Shown here piece by piece: positions 32,524 through 42,154 of a stretch of 64,000 nucleotides of DNA (position 1 is the first letter of the stretch; each line of letters opens with the position of its first letter). This DNA comes from Igneacidithiobacillus copahuensis (GTDB lineage: Bacteria; Pseudomonadota; Gammaproteobacteria; Acidithiobacillales; Acidithiobacillaceae): NCBI RefSeq assembly GCF_018854015.1, contig NZ_JAAXYO010000107.1:29086-93085 (forward strand). The letters run 5' to 3'. Under the pieces are notes generated by a model. It worked only from the letters and a program-made list of their open reading frames with translations, was not told the DNA's origin and ran no database searches. Both the position numbers and the translations under genes were made by a program.

Positions 32524-33651
32524 TCAGCCAGCGTATTGTTTTTGTACCCACTGGGCATAGGCGTCCCCCAGCAGGGGCTGCCACCAGTCGGAATGCTGCA
32601 GGTACCAATCCACCGTCTTGCGAATACCCTCGGCAAAACTGTGTTGCGGCGTGTAGCCGAGTTCTCTGCCGATTTTGCTGGCATCTATGGCATAGCGACG
32701 GTCGTGACCGGGGCGGTCTTTGACGTAGCTGATCAGACGTTCCGCCGCTTTGCCCTGGGCCGGTGCGGCATGGGGAAAGCGCTGAGCGAGGGAGCTGTCG
32801 GCAGCAAAGGCCGTATCCAGAAGTTCGCAAATCAAGCGCACGATATCGAGGTTGGTCCACTCATTATGCCCCCCAATGTTGTAGCTTTCCCCTTCCTCAC
32901 CGCGCTCCAGAATCAGGCCGATGCCTTGGCAATGATCTTCAACGAAGAGCCAGTCGCGGACCTGCTGCCCGTCACCATAAATGGGCAGAGGGCGGCCATG
33001 GAGAATATTGAGTATCACTAGGGGGATGAGTTTTTCCGGAAAGTGATACGGCCCGTAATTGTTGGAACAATTACTGGTCGTCGTGCGCAGGCCATAGGTG
33101 TGCTGATAGGCCCGCACTAGGTGGTCCGAGGCCGCCTTGCTGGCGGCATAGGGCGAATTGGGCGCGTAGGGCGTGTCCTCGCGGAAGGGCGGGTCCTGCG
33201 GCCCGAGGGTGCCATAGACTTCGTCGGTAGAGATGTGATGAAAACGATGCGGGATGACTCCACCTGGCGCGTCCAGCCACACCTTGCGCGCCGCCCGCAG
33301 GAGGCTGTGGGTACCGAGAATGTTGGTATGCAGGAAGGCATCCGGGTCGTGGATGGAACGGTCGACGTGACTCTCGGCGGCAAAGTGGACGATGGTGTTG
33401 AGCTTGTGTTCGTGCAAGAGCTTTTCCACCAGCGGCGTATCGTTGATGTCCCCTTCGGCAAAGTGGAATCCTGCCTGATTCATCAACCCGGCGAGGCTCG
33501 CCTGGTTACCGGCATAGGTCAGGGCATCAAGTACCACCAAGTGGCCCTGCGGAAAGCGCTGCCGCCAATAATGGCAAAAATTGGCGCCGATAAAACCCGC
33601 CCCCCCCGTCACCAAGAGCCGCATCTCTGCCGGCATCAACTTTTCAGCCAT
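32524..33651 (-). CDS. rmlB: dTDP-glucose 4,6-dehydratase
   Basis: A 375-residue extended SDR: MRLLVTGGAGFIGANFCHYW (NAD site), EVYGTLG, YAASKAASDHLVRAYQHTYGLRT (YxxxK) and NNYGPYHFPEKLIP are typical of RmlB. It dehydrates dTDP-glucose to the 4-keto-6-deoxy intermediate of dTDP-L-rhamnose synthesis. It is the last gene of rmlACDB; the start at 33651 overlaps rmlD by 8 bp. ATG codons 5 and 9 codons further in are alternative starts. Confidence 0.95.
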   Translation of the reverse strand: MAEKLMPAEMRLLVTGGAGFIGANFCHYWRQRFPQGHLVVLDALTYAGNQASLAGLMNQAGFHFAEGDINDTPLVEKLLHEHKLNTIVHFAAESHVDRSIHDPDAFLHTNILGTHSLLRAARKVWLDAPGGVIPHRFHHISTDEVYGTLGPQDPPFREDTPYAPNSPYAASKAASDHLVRAYQHTYGLRTTTSNCSNNYGPYHFPEKLIPLVILNILHGRPLPIYGDGQQVRDWLFVEDHCQGIGLILERGEEGESYNIGGHNEWTNLDIVRLICELLDTAFAADSSLAQRFPHAAPAQGKAAERLISYVKDRPGHDRRYAIDASKIGRELGYTPQHSFAEGIRKTVDWYLQHSDWWQPLLGDAYAQWVQKQYAG

Positions 33652-34525
33652 CGATCTTTCCTTCTTGCCAAACCCGGATCATTCGTCGCAACTGTACCCG
33701 CCAATGCGGTGCCGCCCCCAAAATGCTATAGCTGCCGGCCTTGTCCAGCACCACACAACTGGGTCGTTTAGCCGGAGTGGGATAGGCCGTGGTCGGAATC
33801 ATCTGTATAGGAATCTCTCGCGTCAGCAAGCCCTGTTGCCGGCCCTCCTCCTGGATCGCCACCGCAAAATCGTACCAGGATGCCACGCCGGCATCGGTCC
33901 AGTGCTGCGTGCCAGTGAACTCCGGTAGCTCGGTGGCGCGCCAAAGCGCGTCCGCCAAGCCCCCGGCCCAAGTTGGGGTGCCGATCTGATCGCCAACCAC
34001 AGAGAGCGTCTCCCGCTCAGCCATCAGGCGCAGCATGGTCTTGACGAAGTTGTTGCTAAACTCGCTATAGACCCACGCGGTACGCAGAATCAGGGCGTCT
34101 GCGCCGAGAATGTCGCGGATCTTCTCCTCACCCGCCGCCTTGCTGGCGCCATAGACGCCCAGGGGGGCCACGGGATCATTGGGCATATAGGGCCTGCCCT
34201 GCCGACCATCGAAGACAAAATCCGTAGAGACATGCAGCAGGCGTGCCCCCGCTGCCTGCGCCCACTGGGCCATGCGTGCAGGCGCCTCGGCATTCACGCT
34301 GTAAGCCAGCTCCGCCTCAGATTCCGCGCGATCCACCGCCGTGTAGGCAGCGGCATTGATGATGGTCTGCGGCTGCAAGCGCTGCAGTAGCGCGGAGATT
34401 TCCGCAGGTCGGGCGAGGTCGAGCAGCGAACGATCAATAGCCTGCACCGTCACATCCGCAGGACAACGGCGAAGCAACTCCCGCCCCAACTGCCCTCCAG
34501 CCCCCAAAATACAGATCTGGCGCAT
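33644..34525 (-). CDS. rmlD: dTDP-4-dehydrorhamnose reductase
   Basis: A 293-residue reductase with ICILGAGGQLGRELLRR, STDFVFDGRQGRPY, PLGVYGASKAAGEE (YxxxK) and WVYSEFSNNFVKTML, as in RmlD. It makes dTDP-L-rhamnose from the 4-keto sugar using NADPH. It overlaps rmlB. Confidence 0.94.
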   Translation of the reverse strand: MRQICILGAGGQLGRELLRRCPADVTVQAIDRSLLDLARPAEISALLQRLQPQTIINAAAYTAVDRAESEAELAYSVNAEAPARMAQWAQAAGARLLHVSTDFVFDGRQGRPYMPNDPVAPLGVYGASKAAGEEKIRDILGADALILRTAWVYSEFSNNFVKTMLRLMAERETLSVVGDQIGTPTWAGGLADALWRATELPEFTGTQHWTDAGVASWYDFAVAIQEEGRQQGLLTREIPIQMIPTTAYPTPAKRPSCVVLDKAGSYSILGAAPHWRVQLRRMIRVWQEGKIDG

Positions 34526-34535
34526 CTACATACCC

Positions 34536-35084
34536 TCAGGCAAAAACTTCGCACTGGGCGAGGGGCAGGCCCGCTGCATCCTTGGCCGCTAGCAGAGGCG
34601 TTTCGCCAGCGGGAATGGGCCAAGAGATGTTCAGGGTCGGATCGTTCCACAGCAGGCAACGCTCCGCACTGGGCAAATAATAATCGGTGGCCTTGTACAG
34701 AAACTGGGCAAACTCACTCAGCACGTAAAAACCATGGGCAAAGCCTGGAGGTATCCAGAGCATCTGCTGATTGGTGGCAGACAAGCGCGCCCCCACCCAC
34801 TGTCCAAAAGTGACAGAACGCTTGCGCAGGTCCACAGCCACGTCAAAAACCTCGCCCTCCACCACCCGCACGAGTTTGCCCTGCGCCTGCTCGATCTGAT
34901 AATGCAAACCGCGTAATACGCCGCGGGCGGAGCGGGAGTGATTGTCCTGCACGAAGTCGAGATCCAGACCGAGATCAGCAAAGGTCTTGCGGTTCCAGCT
35001 CTCCAGAAAGAAGCCGCGTTGGTCACCAAACACCCGCGGCGTGAGCAGACAGACCTCCGGGATTGCGAGACGCTGAACTTCCAT
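34536..35084 (-). CDS. rmlC: dTDP-4-dehydrorhamnose 3,5-epimerase
   Basis: A 182-residue cupin. GFFLESWNRKTFADLG, FVQDNHSRSARGVLRGLHYQ (catalytic His and Arg) and DLRKRSVTFGQWVG, then WIPPGFAHGFYVLSE, are the RmlC signature. The ATG at 35084 overlaps the rmlA stop by one base; an open frame up to 35108 would add eight residues inside rmlA. Confidence 0.95.
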   Translation of the reverse strand: MEVQRLAIPEVCLLTPRVFGDQRGFFLESWNRKTFADLGLDLDFVQDNHSRSARGVLRGLHYQIEQAQGKLVRVVEGEVFDVAVDLRKRSVTFGQWVGARLSATNQQMLWIPPGFAHGFYVLSEFAQFLYKATDYYLPSAERCLLWNDPTLNISWPIPAGETPLLAAKDAAGLPLAQCEVFA

Positions 35085-35962
35085 CAGCGTTCCTCCTGTT
35101 CCAGACAACGCAACAGATATTCACCATAGCCGCTTTTGCGCAAGGGCTCTGCCAGGCGCAAGACCTGCTCCGCGTCGATATACCCCATGCGCCAGGCGAT
35201 CTCCTCTGGGCAGGCAATTTTCAGCCCTTGGCGCTCTTCCAGGGTACGCACGAATTCGCCGGCATTGAGCAGGTCCTGATGCGTGCCGGTATCCAACCAG
35301 GCAGTGCCCCGCCCGAGAATCTCCACCCGCAACTGCCCCGCCTCCAGATAGCGAGCGTTGAGCTCGGTAATCTCCAGCTCGCCACGCGCCGAGGGTCGAA
35401 TCGTGCGCGCGATCTGGCTGGCCTGCGCGTCATAAAAATACAGACCGGTGACGGCATAACTGGAACGCGGCTTGGCGGGCTTTTCCTCGAGCGACACCGC
35501 CCGCCCCTGGGCATCAAACTCCACCACTCCATAGGCCCGCGGGTTGGCGACATGGTAGGCAAAGACCGTAGCACCGGACTCTTGCTGACTGACCGTTTGC
35601 AGGCCTTCGCTCAGGTCGTGTCCATAAAAGAGGTTATCCCCTAAAATCAGGGCGGCCGGTGCTCCTGCCAGGAAGTCTTCAGCAATCAGCAGGGCCTGCG
35701 CCAGTCCCTCAGGCCGTGGCTGCTCGGCATACTGAAAATCGAGCCCCCAGGCCGAACCGTCACCCAAAAGCCGCTGAAAGTGCGGCAAATCGGCAGGGGT
35801 AGAAATCACCAAAAACTCGCGGATGCCCGCCAGCATGAGGGTCGACAAGGGATAATAGATGAGCGGTTTGTCGTAGATAGGCATGAGCTGCTTGCTCAGT
35901 ACCTGAGTCAACGGATAGAGACGGGTACCGGATCCCCCCGCCAGAATGATGCCCTTGCGCAT
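35084..35962 (-). CDS. rmlA: Glucose-1-phosphate thymidylyltransferase
   Basis: A 292-residue nucleotidyltransferase: GIILAGGSGTRLYPLT (nucleotide binding), SKQLMPIYDKPLIYYPLSTL, LILGDNLFYGHDLS and VVEFDAQGRAVSLEEKP match RmlA. It activates glucose-1-phosphate to dTDP-glucose and is first in the leftward rmlA-C-D-B operon for LPS or exopolysaccharide rhamnose. Its start is 266 bp from the divergent TonB-receptor gene. Confidence 0.95.
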   Translation of the reverse strand: MRKGIILAGGSGTRLYPLTQVLSKQLMPIYDKPLIYYPLSTLMLAGIREFLVISTPADLPHFQRLLGDGSAWGLDFQYAEQPRPEGLAQALLIAEDFLAGAPAALILGDNLFYGHDLSEGLQTVSQQESGATVFAYHVANPRAYGVVEFDAQGRAVSLEEKPAKPRSSYAVTGLYFYDAQASQIARTIRPSARGELEITELNARYLEAGQLRVEILGRGTAWLDTGTHQDLLNAGEFVRTLEERQGLKIACPEEIAWRMGYIDAEQVLRLAEPLRKSGYGEYLLRCLEQEER

Positions 35963-36123
35963 GCTGGTATGGCCTTCCTCATCTTGGCTGCTTTGTGCAA
36001 GGGTAACCAGTCGCAGCAGCAGCGTCCAGACTGCGGCGATGCTGGCTCAGGTTGTCGGTCGCAGCGACAAACCTCGCTCATCTTCTGAATGCATTTATGC
36101 ATCCATAAAAAGAAAATCCAAAA

Positions 36124-36167
36124 TATCATGATTTTGTCATGAATTGTTCACAATACTGTAACACTCC
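36124..36167 (+). promoter_or_regulatory. Tandem Pho-box (PhoB-site) repeats before the TonB receptor
   Basis: Four 11-bp units in phase begin TATCATG, TGTCATG, GTTCACA and TGTAACA. The 11-bp period and TGTCA-like starts match the PhoB binding consensus (CTGTCAT-type direct repeats), here effectively two to three overlapping boxes. They lie about 60 bp before the ATG at 36229, so as an activator site covering the -35 region. Confidence 0.7.
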
Positions 36168-36228
36168 TCTGGTACCTTTTGAGCCTTCATAAAAATTTTC
36201 ACGCAACCGCTACGAAAGGAGTACCTCG

Positions 36229-38628
36229 ATGTCCGCCTGTACACCACGTTGGCACGTTCTTGCCATTGCCTTAGCCGCCGCCCTGTCCTATAGCGCTGTT
36301 GCCAGCGCCCAGGACAATACTGCCCATCACCATAAAAAGCATCACAAGCACCACAAACACCAGGCGGTCAATGTGGGAGAGGTCTCCAGCAACGCAGTGA
36401 CGCAATCGGCCTACGCTGGGCATACCCCCCTGTTGCCCTCACAGAAAAAGATCTTTCGCTCGGGAATCTCCAGCAAAGTGCTGGGGCGCGCCGAAATCGA
36501 GGCTGCAGGGCCCGCCGCTGGGGGCGCGCAGATGCTTAGTTACGCCCCCGGCGTGAACGTGCTGGCCAGCTACGGGACCGGTGCCGCCAAGGCCCAGATC
36601 AGTATCGATGGCATCAAGCAAGGCTGGGGCAACCCCAAAGGTTCCGAAGCCGCGCACAGCATTGCCGTCGAATTCGACGGCATTCCCATGAACAACCCGG
36701 CTACTGGACTTTGGCAGTCACCGCAGGTGAACCAATCCTCCCTGATTCAGGGGATCCATGTCACCTACGGGCCAGGCAATCCGGAAAACCGCTGGTACAA
36801 CAATATTGGCGGCAGTATCGATTTCGTCCCCTTGCAGCCTACCGCCAAACCGGGTGCCAGTGTCGGTATACGCTATGGCAGTTATGACTTCAAAAACATC
36901 CACTTTGATCTGCGTACCGGCAATGTGGATGGCTTTTCGGCGATTTTGGCAGGCGGCGTGAGCAGCGGCAACAGCTTCCTCGGAGTACCCGCCGGAACGA
37001 CCCTGTACAGCCCCTCCGGCGTGGTCCTACCCAGCCACAGTTATGCCTGGTTCCTCAAGATCAGGAAGACCTTCCATACCGGTGACGATAGCTTTGGCGC
37101 CTATCTTGCTTCGGGCTCAGCATACAAGCCCTATGACATCCCGCTGAGCCCAGCCTCGGGCACGACTATCAATGGCTACGATTACAAAACCGGCAAGCCG
37201 ATTCCGGGGCCGCTCTACAGCGAACAGACTTCCGGCTTCTACAATGCCGCCCCGTACAAAATCGATTCCAACAGTACCTGGATGTTCTATAACAAATTGA
37301 ATGTGGATATCGGTACCAAGACCTGGCTCCATAATGATATCTGGTATCGCTATGGACATCGTCTGCACAATCGCTATGCCTCATTTGCCGTGGGCGCGCC
37401 CAATACCAACGAGTACAATGACCCGCACAGCGAAACCTATGGCGACAAACTGTGGTTCGATACCCGCCTGCCCTATAACAAGTTGGCCTTTGGTGGCTAC
37501 TTCATCAAGGCGCGGGACAACTCCAAAAATGCGTTCTTCAGCAGTTACCCTCCCTATAATGCCAACCGCTTCGTGCCCAACGACAAATATCGCAGTGACT
37601 TTTTGGATGTGACCAATCTGTCGGCATTCTTCCAGGATAAAATCCATATTGCCCATACCTTCGATATCACTCCGGGGGTGCGGGTGGAACAGTGGCAACT
37701 CAATTACACCCCCTACACCACGGAAACCTTCCCGGAATCCACTGTTCTCTATCCCAAGGGGAATGAATCTAAGCTCCCGGCAGACTCCCGCAGCCTGAAC
37801 GCGGTGGAGCCATCGGTGAACATCAGTTGGCGCCCCATTCAGCATCTGGCGCTCTTCGCCAGCTATTCCGAAGCGAACCAGATCCCGGCCTTCGGCGGTG
37901 GTGGTGGTCCGTTCCAGAAACTTCCCGGCAACTCCATCAGCCTCGAAAAAGGGCAGAATTATCAGGCGGGCTTCAAGGTGCATGTGCAGCATGACGGCTT
38001 CCTGCATCATTTCCTATTCAGCGCCAACTGGTATTTTACCCGCTTTTCTGATCAGTACCTACCGATCACCGAGGCCGACGGCACGGTCATCAACGCCTTC
38101 GGTACCTCAGACTATCAGGGCGTCAATCTCTATGCCGTTGATAACCCCATCTATTGGCTGCACCTCTTCGGGAACCTCTCCCTGCAGCAGGCGCATTTCA
38201 GCAACTATTACAACGGCAAGGAAAACTACTCTGGACTACCGGTGGCCAATGTCCCGGACAGCACCTTCAATATCGGCGCCTATGCCAAGAGTTTTGTCTA
38301 TGGTTTTCTACTTGAGCCACGTATCTGGGTCCAATACACCGGACCGCAGGCGCTTTACGACAGCATCACCAAATCGCCATCGCCAACTGCCAAACTTCCG
38401 GCCTACACCTTGCTGAACCTGGCGCTACACAGCAAGATCCCGATGCACCTGCAATACTTCCGAAATATTGCGGTGGATGTTGATCTGCTCAACGTAGCGG
38501 GCAATCGTTACAACAGCTACGAATACATCAGTAGCGGTGGCACCTATGGCCCCAACACCAAGGGAGATTTGATCGGTTTACCTGGCGAACCTCGGACCTT
38601 TTACGTCAGCTTGACCGCAAACTTCTAA
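36229..38628 (+). CDS. TonB-dependent outer-membrane receptor with His-rich N-terminus
   Basis: A 799-residue TBDR. Signal peptide to about residue 27 (SAVASA-QD), then a His/Lys-rich stretch (HHHKKHHKHHKH) of the mature N-terminus, a plug domain (about 60-200: IEAAGPAAGGAQMLSYAPGV, SIDGIKQG) and a 22-strand-type barrel ending FYVSLTANF (terminal Phe). It imports a ligand using TonB energy. The Pho-box promoter and neighbouring phosphorus-type operon suggest a phosphorus compound or its metal complex rather than a siderophore; the ligand is unknown. The His cluster could bind a metal. Confidence 0.86.
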   Translation: MSACTPRWHVLAIALAAALSYSAVASAQDNTAHHHKKHHKHHKHQAVNVGEVSSNAVTQSAYAGHTPLLPSQKKIFRSGISSKVLGRAEIEAAGPAAGGAQMLSYAPGVNVLASYGTGAAKAQISIDGIKQGWGNPKGSEAAHSIAVEFDGIPMNNPATGLWQSPQVNQSSLIQGIHVTYGPGNPENRWYNNIGGSIDFVPLQPTAKPGASVGIRYGSYDFKNIHFDLRTGNVDGFSAILAGGVSSGNSFLGVPAGTTLYSPSGVVLPSHSYAWFLKIRKTFHTGDDSFGAYLASGSAYKPYDIPLSPASGTTINGYDYKTGKPIPGPLYSEQTSGFYNAAPYKIDSNSTWMFYNKLNVDIGTKTWLHNDIWYRYGHRLHNRYASFAVGAPNTNEYNDPHSETYGDKLWFDTRLPYNKLAFGGYFIKARDNSKNAFFSSYPPYNANRFVPNDKYRSDFLDVTNLSAFFQDKIHIAHTFDITPGVRVEQWQLNYTPYTTETFPESTVLYPKGNESKLPADSRSLNAVEPSVNISWRPIQHLALFASYSEANQIPAFGGGGGPFQKLPGNSISLEKGQNYQAGFKVHVQHDGFLHHFLFSANWYFTRFSDQYLPITEADGTVINAFGTSDYQGVNLYAVDNPIYWLHLFGNLSLQQAHFSNYYNGKENYSGLPVANVPDSTFNIGAYAKSFVYGFLLEPRIWVQYTGPQALYDSITKSPSPTAKLPAYTLLNLALHSKIPMHLQYFRNIAVDVDLLNVAGNRYNSYEYISSGGTYGPNTKGDLIGLPGEPRTFYVSLTANF

Positions 38629-38663
38629 ACGCGGATTCCAGCTCTTTTATCAGTAGAAAATTC

Positions 38664-38689
38664 GGCCCCGGTAATACGGGGCCATTTTT
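38664..38689 (+). terminator. Rho-independent terminator after the TonB receptor
   Basis: Stem GGCCCCG / CGGGGCC with loop GTAATA (38664-38683), followed by ATTTTT. Ends the receptor transcript 35 bp after the stop. Confidence 0.8.
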
Positions 38690-38838
38690 ATGATGCATTT
38701 ATTAGGCAGCGAAAATGGAATCCCTTCTGACGCGGCACCCTGAAGCCAAATCCCTCCTGACCTCGCAGCGGTAAGTACGCGGACAGGTGGGATATGGCAT
38801 CAACAGAGGCCAAAGCAAATCTCTGCATATCAGAGCAA

Positions 38839-39528
38839 TTACTCCGGCTTTCCCCAGTCGTTTTGCGGTAGATTGGCATATTTTCCGGTATAGGTCTGCT
38901 TGATCATCTGAAACGATACCGGATCAGGATTGTTGCCCTGATACTTCACGATCCAGAAATAATCGAAGGTGTGCTTGGGCCAGGTTTTTGGCACGCCGGG
39001 GAGCTTGGCCAGATGCAAAAGCTGACGAAAAGTGACTTGTTGATCGGGGAAATGCTCCTCCAGTTTTTGGCTGGCAATACGGGCGTGCTCCCACATGACG
39101 ATCACTACCTTACCATCATACTTGGGGTCATGGAGAAGAGTGTAGGCAGCTTCCTGGGTGCGCTGGGTTTCTTGCGCCTTTTTCTGCTTCTCCGTCTGGA
39201 AGTATTCCGGTACCGCCGTGTAGGCCGTCTCCGGCATCCTCCAGCTCAACGCCGTGGGGGTCATGGTTTCGATGGTATGGAGGGTGACCGTCATCAGGGC
39301 TGCCGGCTCCTCGCCCTTGGGCAGGATACTGTGACTGGCGTTCTTGCCCAGATAGACCTGCGCCAGGGCATGCGCCCGCTCTTCGCCAATTTTCGATAGC
39401 TGAAAGGGATTGATCTTCTCGCCATGGCGCACGAGGATGATTTCCGCCGGGACGGCCTGGGCTGCCAAGGGTAGAGCAGTCAGTAGCGTCAAGGCGAAAA
39501 AAGAAAGTACCGGGCGGCGGCAGGGCAT
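38839..39528 (-). CDS. Exported histidine-phosphatase-superfamily protein
   Basis: A 229-residue protein with a signal peptide (FFALTLLTALPLAAQA) and the histidine-phosphatase RHG motif (EIILVRHGEK). A second His lies in VIVMWEHARIASQ, equivalent to the acid-box region. It likely acts in the periplasm releasing phosphate from an organic ester. The ATG at 39528 gives the signal peptide; an upstream extension lies in the permease gene. It is the last gene of the Pho-box-controlled operon. Substrate unknown. Confidence 0.78.
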   Translation of the reverse strand: MPCRRPVLSFFALTLLTALPLAAQAVPAEIILVRHGEKINPFQLSKIGEERAHALAQVYLGKNASHSILPKGEEPAALMTVTLHTIETMTPTALSWRMPETAYTAVPEYFQTEKQKKAQETQRTQEAAYTLLHDPKYDGKVVIVMWEHARIASQKLEEHFPDQQVTFRQLLHLAKLPGVPKTWPKHTFDYFWIVKYQGNNPDPVSFQMIKQTYTGKYANLPQNDWGKPE

Positions 39529-39547
39529 GATGCTTCTCCTGATGGTT

Positions 39548-41170
39548 TTAGCGACGAAGTAGCGCTCCTCGGGCCAGACCGAGAATGAGCGCCGAACTGA
39601 AAATACCGATGACCGACAGAGCCATACCATTGCCAATGGTTCCCTGCCGAAAATTTCCGTAGATGTAGGTAGAGATCACCTGCACGCCCGCCGGCTGCAG
39701 CATGAGTGAGGCCACCAGCTCCCGCATGGACAGGGCGAATACCACCGTCGCCCCACCTACCAGCATGGGCCAAAGCAAGGGTATCTGAATCCGCAAGACC
39801 GAGTGCAAGGGTGAGCCACCGTGGACCCTGCCCGCCTGCTCCAGGCGCGGGGGAATTTGCGCAAGACCGGTGCGGGCATAACGAATGGCAAAGGGAAAAG
39901 TTCCCGTGGCGTAGGCCACGGCCAGGATGATTGGATGTCCAAAGACCGGAAGCTGGTTCCAGGGGGCATTCCAGAACAGGATCATGCCCACCGCCAGCAC
40001 CACGCCAGGGATGGCCATGGGCAGCGTGGCCAGCAGATCGACGAAGGCAGCGATGCGCCCACCCTTGCGGACCAGATTAGCGGCCAGCAGCGCCGATGCC
40101 ATGCCAAACACCGCGACCAGGGCGGAAAGTCTGAGGCTGGTCTCCAGGGCCGAGAGGCCAGAAGAGCTGTGGGAGAGCACATGGTGATAATGGTGCCAGG
40201 TGAAATTGCCCGCCTGTAGTCCCACGCTCAAGGCCTTTTCCAGGGAAACTGCAAGCACTGCAGCCAGCGGCAGAATCACCCCGATCAGCGCAAAGATCGA
40301 AATCGGCAAGATACTCCACCATACCCGGCGCGCTGGCGCACGGCGCTGGATGCGTCCCTCGTTGTTCCGCACCAGTGGCCGGTAGAGAAACCAGACCAAT
40401 ACCCCCAGGGCACAGAGGATCAGGCCAATGGCCGAGGCCTTGGGTAGATCCACCGGCCAGACGTTGGTGGCCGCCTCGATGCTGGTGCTGAGCACCTGCA
40501 CTCCGGCATAGCCGGCCAGCAGGGCCGGCACGCCAAACTCTGCTGAGGTATCGAGAAAGACCAACAGTCCTGCTGCGGCCAGCGCGGGCAGCAGTAGCGG
40601 CAGAATGCCCAAACGAAAGGCACCCAGGGCCGAGGATCCATGTACCCGCGCTGCCTGTAGCAAGCGCGGATTACCATTCTCGAGGGCGGCTCGCAGCAGG
40701 ATATAGACCAAGGGAGTGAGATGCAGGGCCATCACCATGCCCATGCCGGCCAGCGAGAACAAAAACTCTTCGAGCGTTGTGCCCAACGCTTGCCAGGCAG
40801 TCAGCTGCTCGATCATTCCTACGGGTCCGGTCAAGAGGCTCCAGGCCTCGGCGGTCAGATACGGAGGAATGAGGAACGGAATCAGGATCAGCGCCTCCCA
40901 GAGGGGGCTGAGACGCGGTGGCACGAAATACAAGAGCAGGGCCAGACCCAGCCCCATAGGCAGGGAAAAGAGGACGGCCAGAGCGGCCATCCCCAGAGTT
41001 CCGGACAAGGACTTCAGAAACTGCTGGTCGACCCCGAGTTGCAGCAGGGCGATCCCGTGCGTCTGACCACCACTCGGCTGTAGCGCCTCGTAGATGATGG
41101 CCCCCAGGGGGGCTAAGACCAGCACCCCCAGGATGACATAGACCAACAGATGGTTGAAGAGGCGGCTCAC
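39548..41170 (-). CDS. ABC transporter permease, two fused membrane domains
   Basis: A 540-residue permease with about 12 helices and two BPD_transp_1 domains, each with an EAA-like loop (AARVHGSSALGAFRLGILPLL and AGRVHGGSPLHSVLRIQIPLL). This FbpB/PhnU-PhnV-like layout is seen in Fe(III) and 2-aminoethylphosphonate importers. Its start overlaps the binding-protein stop (ATGA). The Pho-box promoter favours a phosphonate or organophosphate substrate over iron. Confidence 0.85.
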   Translation of the reverse strand: MSRLFNHLLVYVILGVLVLAPLGAIIYEALQPSGGQTHGIALLQLGVDQQFLKSLSGTLGMAALAVLFSLPMGLGLALLLYFVPPRLSPLWEALILIPFLIPPYLTAEAWSLLTGPVGMIEQLTAWQALGTTLEEFLFSLAGMGMVMALHLTPLVYILLRAALENGNPRLLQAARVHGSSALGAFRLGILPLLLPALAAAGLLVFLDTSAEFGVPALLAGYAGVQVLSTSIEAATNVWPVDLPKASAIGLILCALGVLVWFLYRPLVRNNEGRIQRRAPARRVWWSILPISIFALIGVILPLAAVLAVSLEKALSVGLQAGNFTWHHYHHVLSHSSSGLSALETSLRLSALVAVFGMASALLAANLVRKGGRIAAFVDLLATLPMAIPGVVLAVGMILFWNAPWNQLPVFGHPIILAVAYATGTFPFAIRYARTGLAQIPPRLEQAGRVHGGSPLHSVLRIQIPLLWPMLVGGATVVFALSMRELVASLMLQPAGVQVISTYIYGNFRQGTIGNGMALSVIGIFSSALILGLARGALLRR

Positions 41171-42144
41171 TGATCCAGAATGTCCTTCTTGAAGCGCGCC
41201 AACACGGCAGGCTGCGTCGCCGCCAGTTTCGCCCAGTCGACGGGGGTCACCTTGAAACTGCCCATCTTGGCCATGATGGGCTTGGCGGGAACGCCTTGCA
41301 GGGCAGGATAGAGGTTGTTCTTGGCGACCAGATTTTGCCCCGCCGGAGACATCGCAAAGTCGACAAACTGCTCTGCCAACTTCTTATCCGGGGCAGATTT
41401 GAGAATCATGATCGGCCGAGGGATGACGATCGTGCCTTCTTTGGGATAGACCAGAGAGACCGAATTGCCTTGCGCCTTGGCGGCGACGGCGGCATGCCCC
41501 ACACACTCCAGCATACCGCTGCGCTCGCCCGAGAGTACTGGCAATAACGCCGCATGATTGGTACCCGGCCAGACCGTGCCGTTGGCCTTCAGATCCTGCA
41601 AAAACTGCCAGGCCTTGTTGCCATACCGATCCACAAACGCCACCAACCAGCTCGAAGCAGTGCCGGAGAGCAACGGATTCGGTGCCGTAATCCGGTCTTT
41701 CCACTCGGGCTGGGTCAGGGCAAACCAGCTATCGGGCAGCTTGGCACCTGCAGGCAGGGCCTTGGTGTTGAAGACCATCGACACCGTATCCAGGCCATAG
41801 GGCAGGAAAGGTGCGGACACCTGTGCAGGCTTGACCAGGGTCTTCTCAATGGCCGCTGGGTGGTAGGGGTAGACCATTCCCTGCTTCGCCAGATCCAGTC
41901 CTGCCGACCAGCCGGCGACCATCACGACATCGGCATGGGGATGATTGGCTTCGGCGGCCAGACGCGCCATGACCTTGCCGGTGCTAGAGGTCCAGACCTC
42001 GACATGATCCCCAGTCTTCTTTTCGAAGGCGGCGGCAAGGGATTTGGCCAGGGTAGCCGGGGCGGCACTGTAGAGGGTGAGGGTAGCGGCATGGGCGGCA
42101 CTGGCCAGACCCAGACCCAGCAGGGCAATCACTAGACGTTTCAT
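41167..42144 (-). CDS. ABC transporter periplasmic substrate-binding protein
   Basis: A 325-residue solute-binding protein with signal peptide (VIALLGLGLASAAHA-AT) and the Fe(III)/phosphonate-type (cluster D) pattern LTLYSAAPATLAKSLAAAFE then EVWTSSTGKVMARLAAEA. Ends YPALQGVPAKP. The ATG at 42144 gives the signal peptide; an earlier start adds residues inside the ATPase gene. Candidate ligands: 2-aminoethylphosphonate or another phosphorus compound, by promoter context; iron cannot be excluded. Confidence 0.85.
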   Translation of the reverse strand: MKRLVIALLGLGLASAAHAATLTLYSAAPATLAKSLAAAFEKKTGDHVEVWTSSTGKVMARLAAEANHPHADVVMVAGWSAGLDLAKQGMVYPYHPAAIEKTLVKPAQVSAPFLPYGLDTVSMVFNTKALPAGAKLPDSWFALTQPEWKDRITAPNPLLSGTASSWLVAFVDRYGNKAWQFLQDLKANGTVWPGTNHAALLPVLSGERSGMLECVGHAAVAAKAQGNSVSLVYPKEGTIVIPRPIMILKSAPDKKLAEQFVDFAMSPAGQNLVAKNNLYPALQGVPAKPIMAKMGSFKVTPVDWAKLAATQPAVLARFKKDILDQ

Positions 42145-42154
42145 CGAAGCACTC

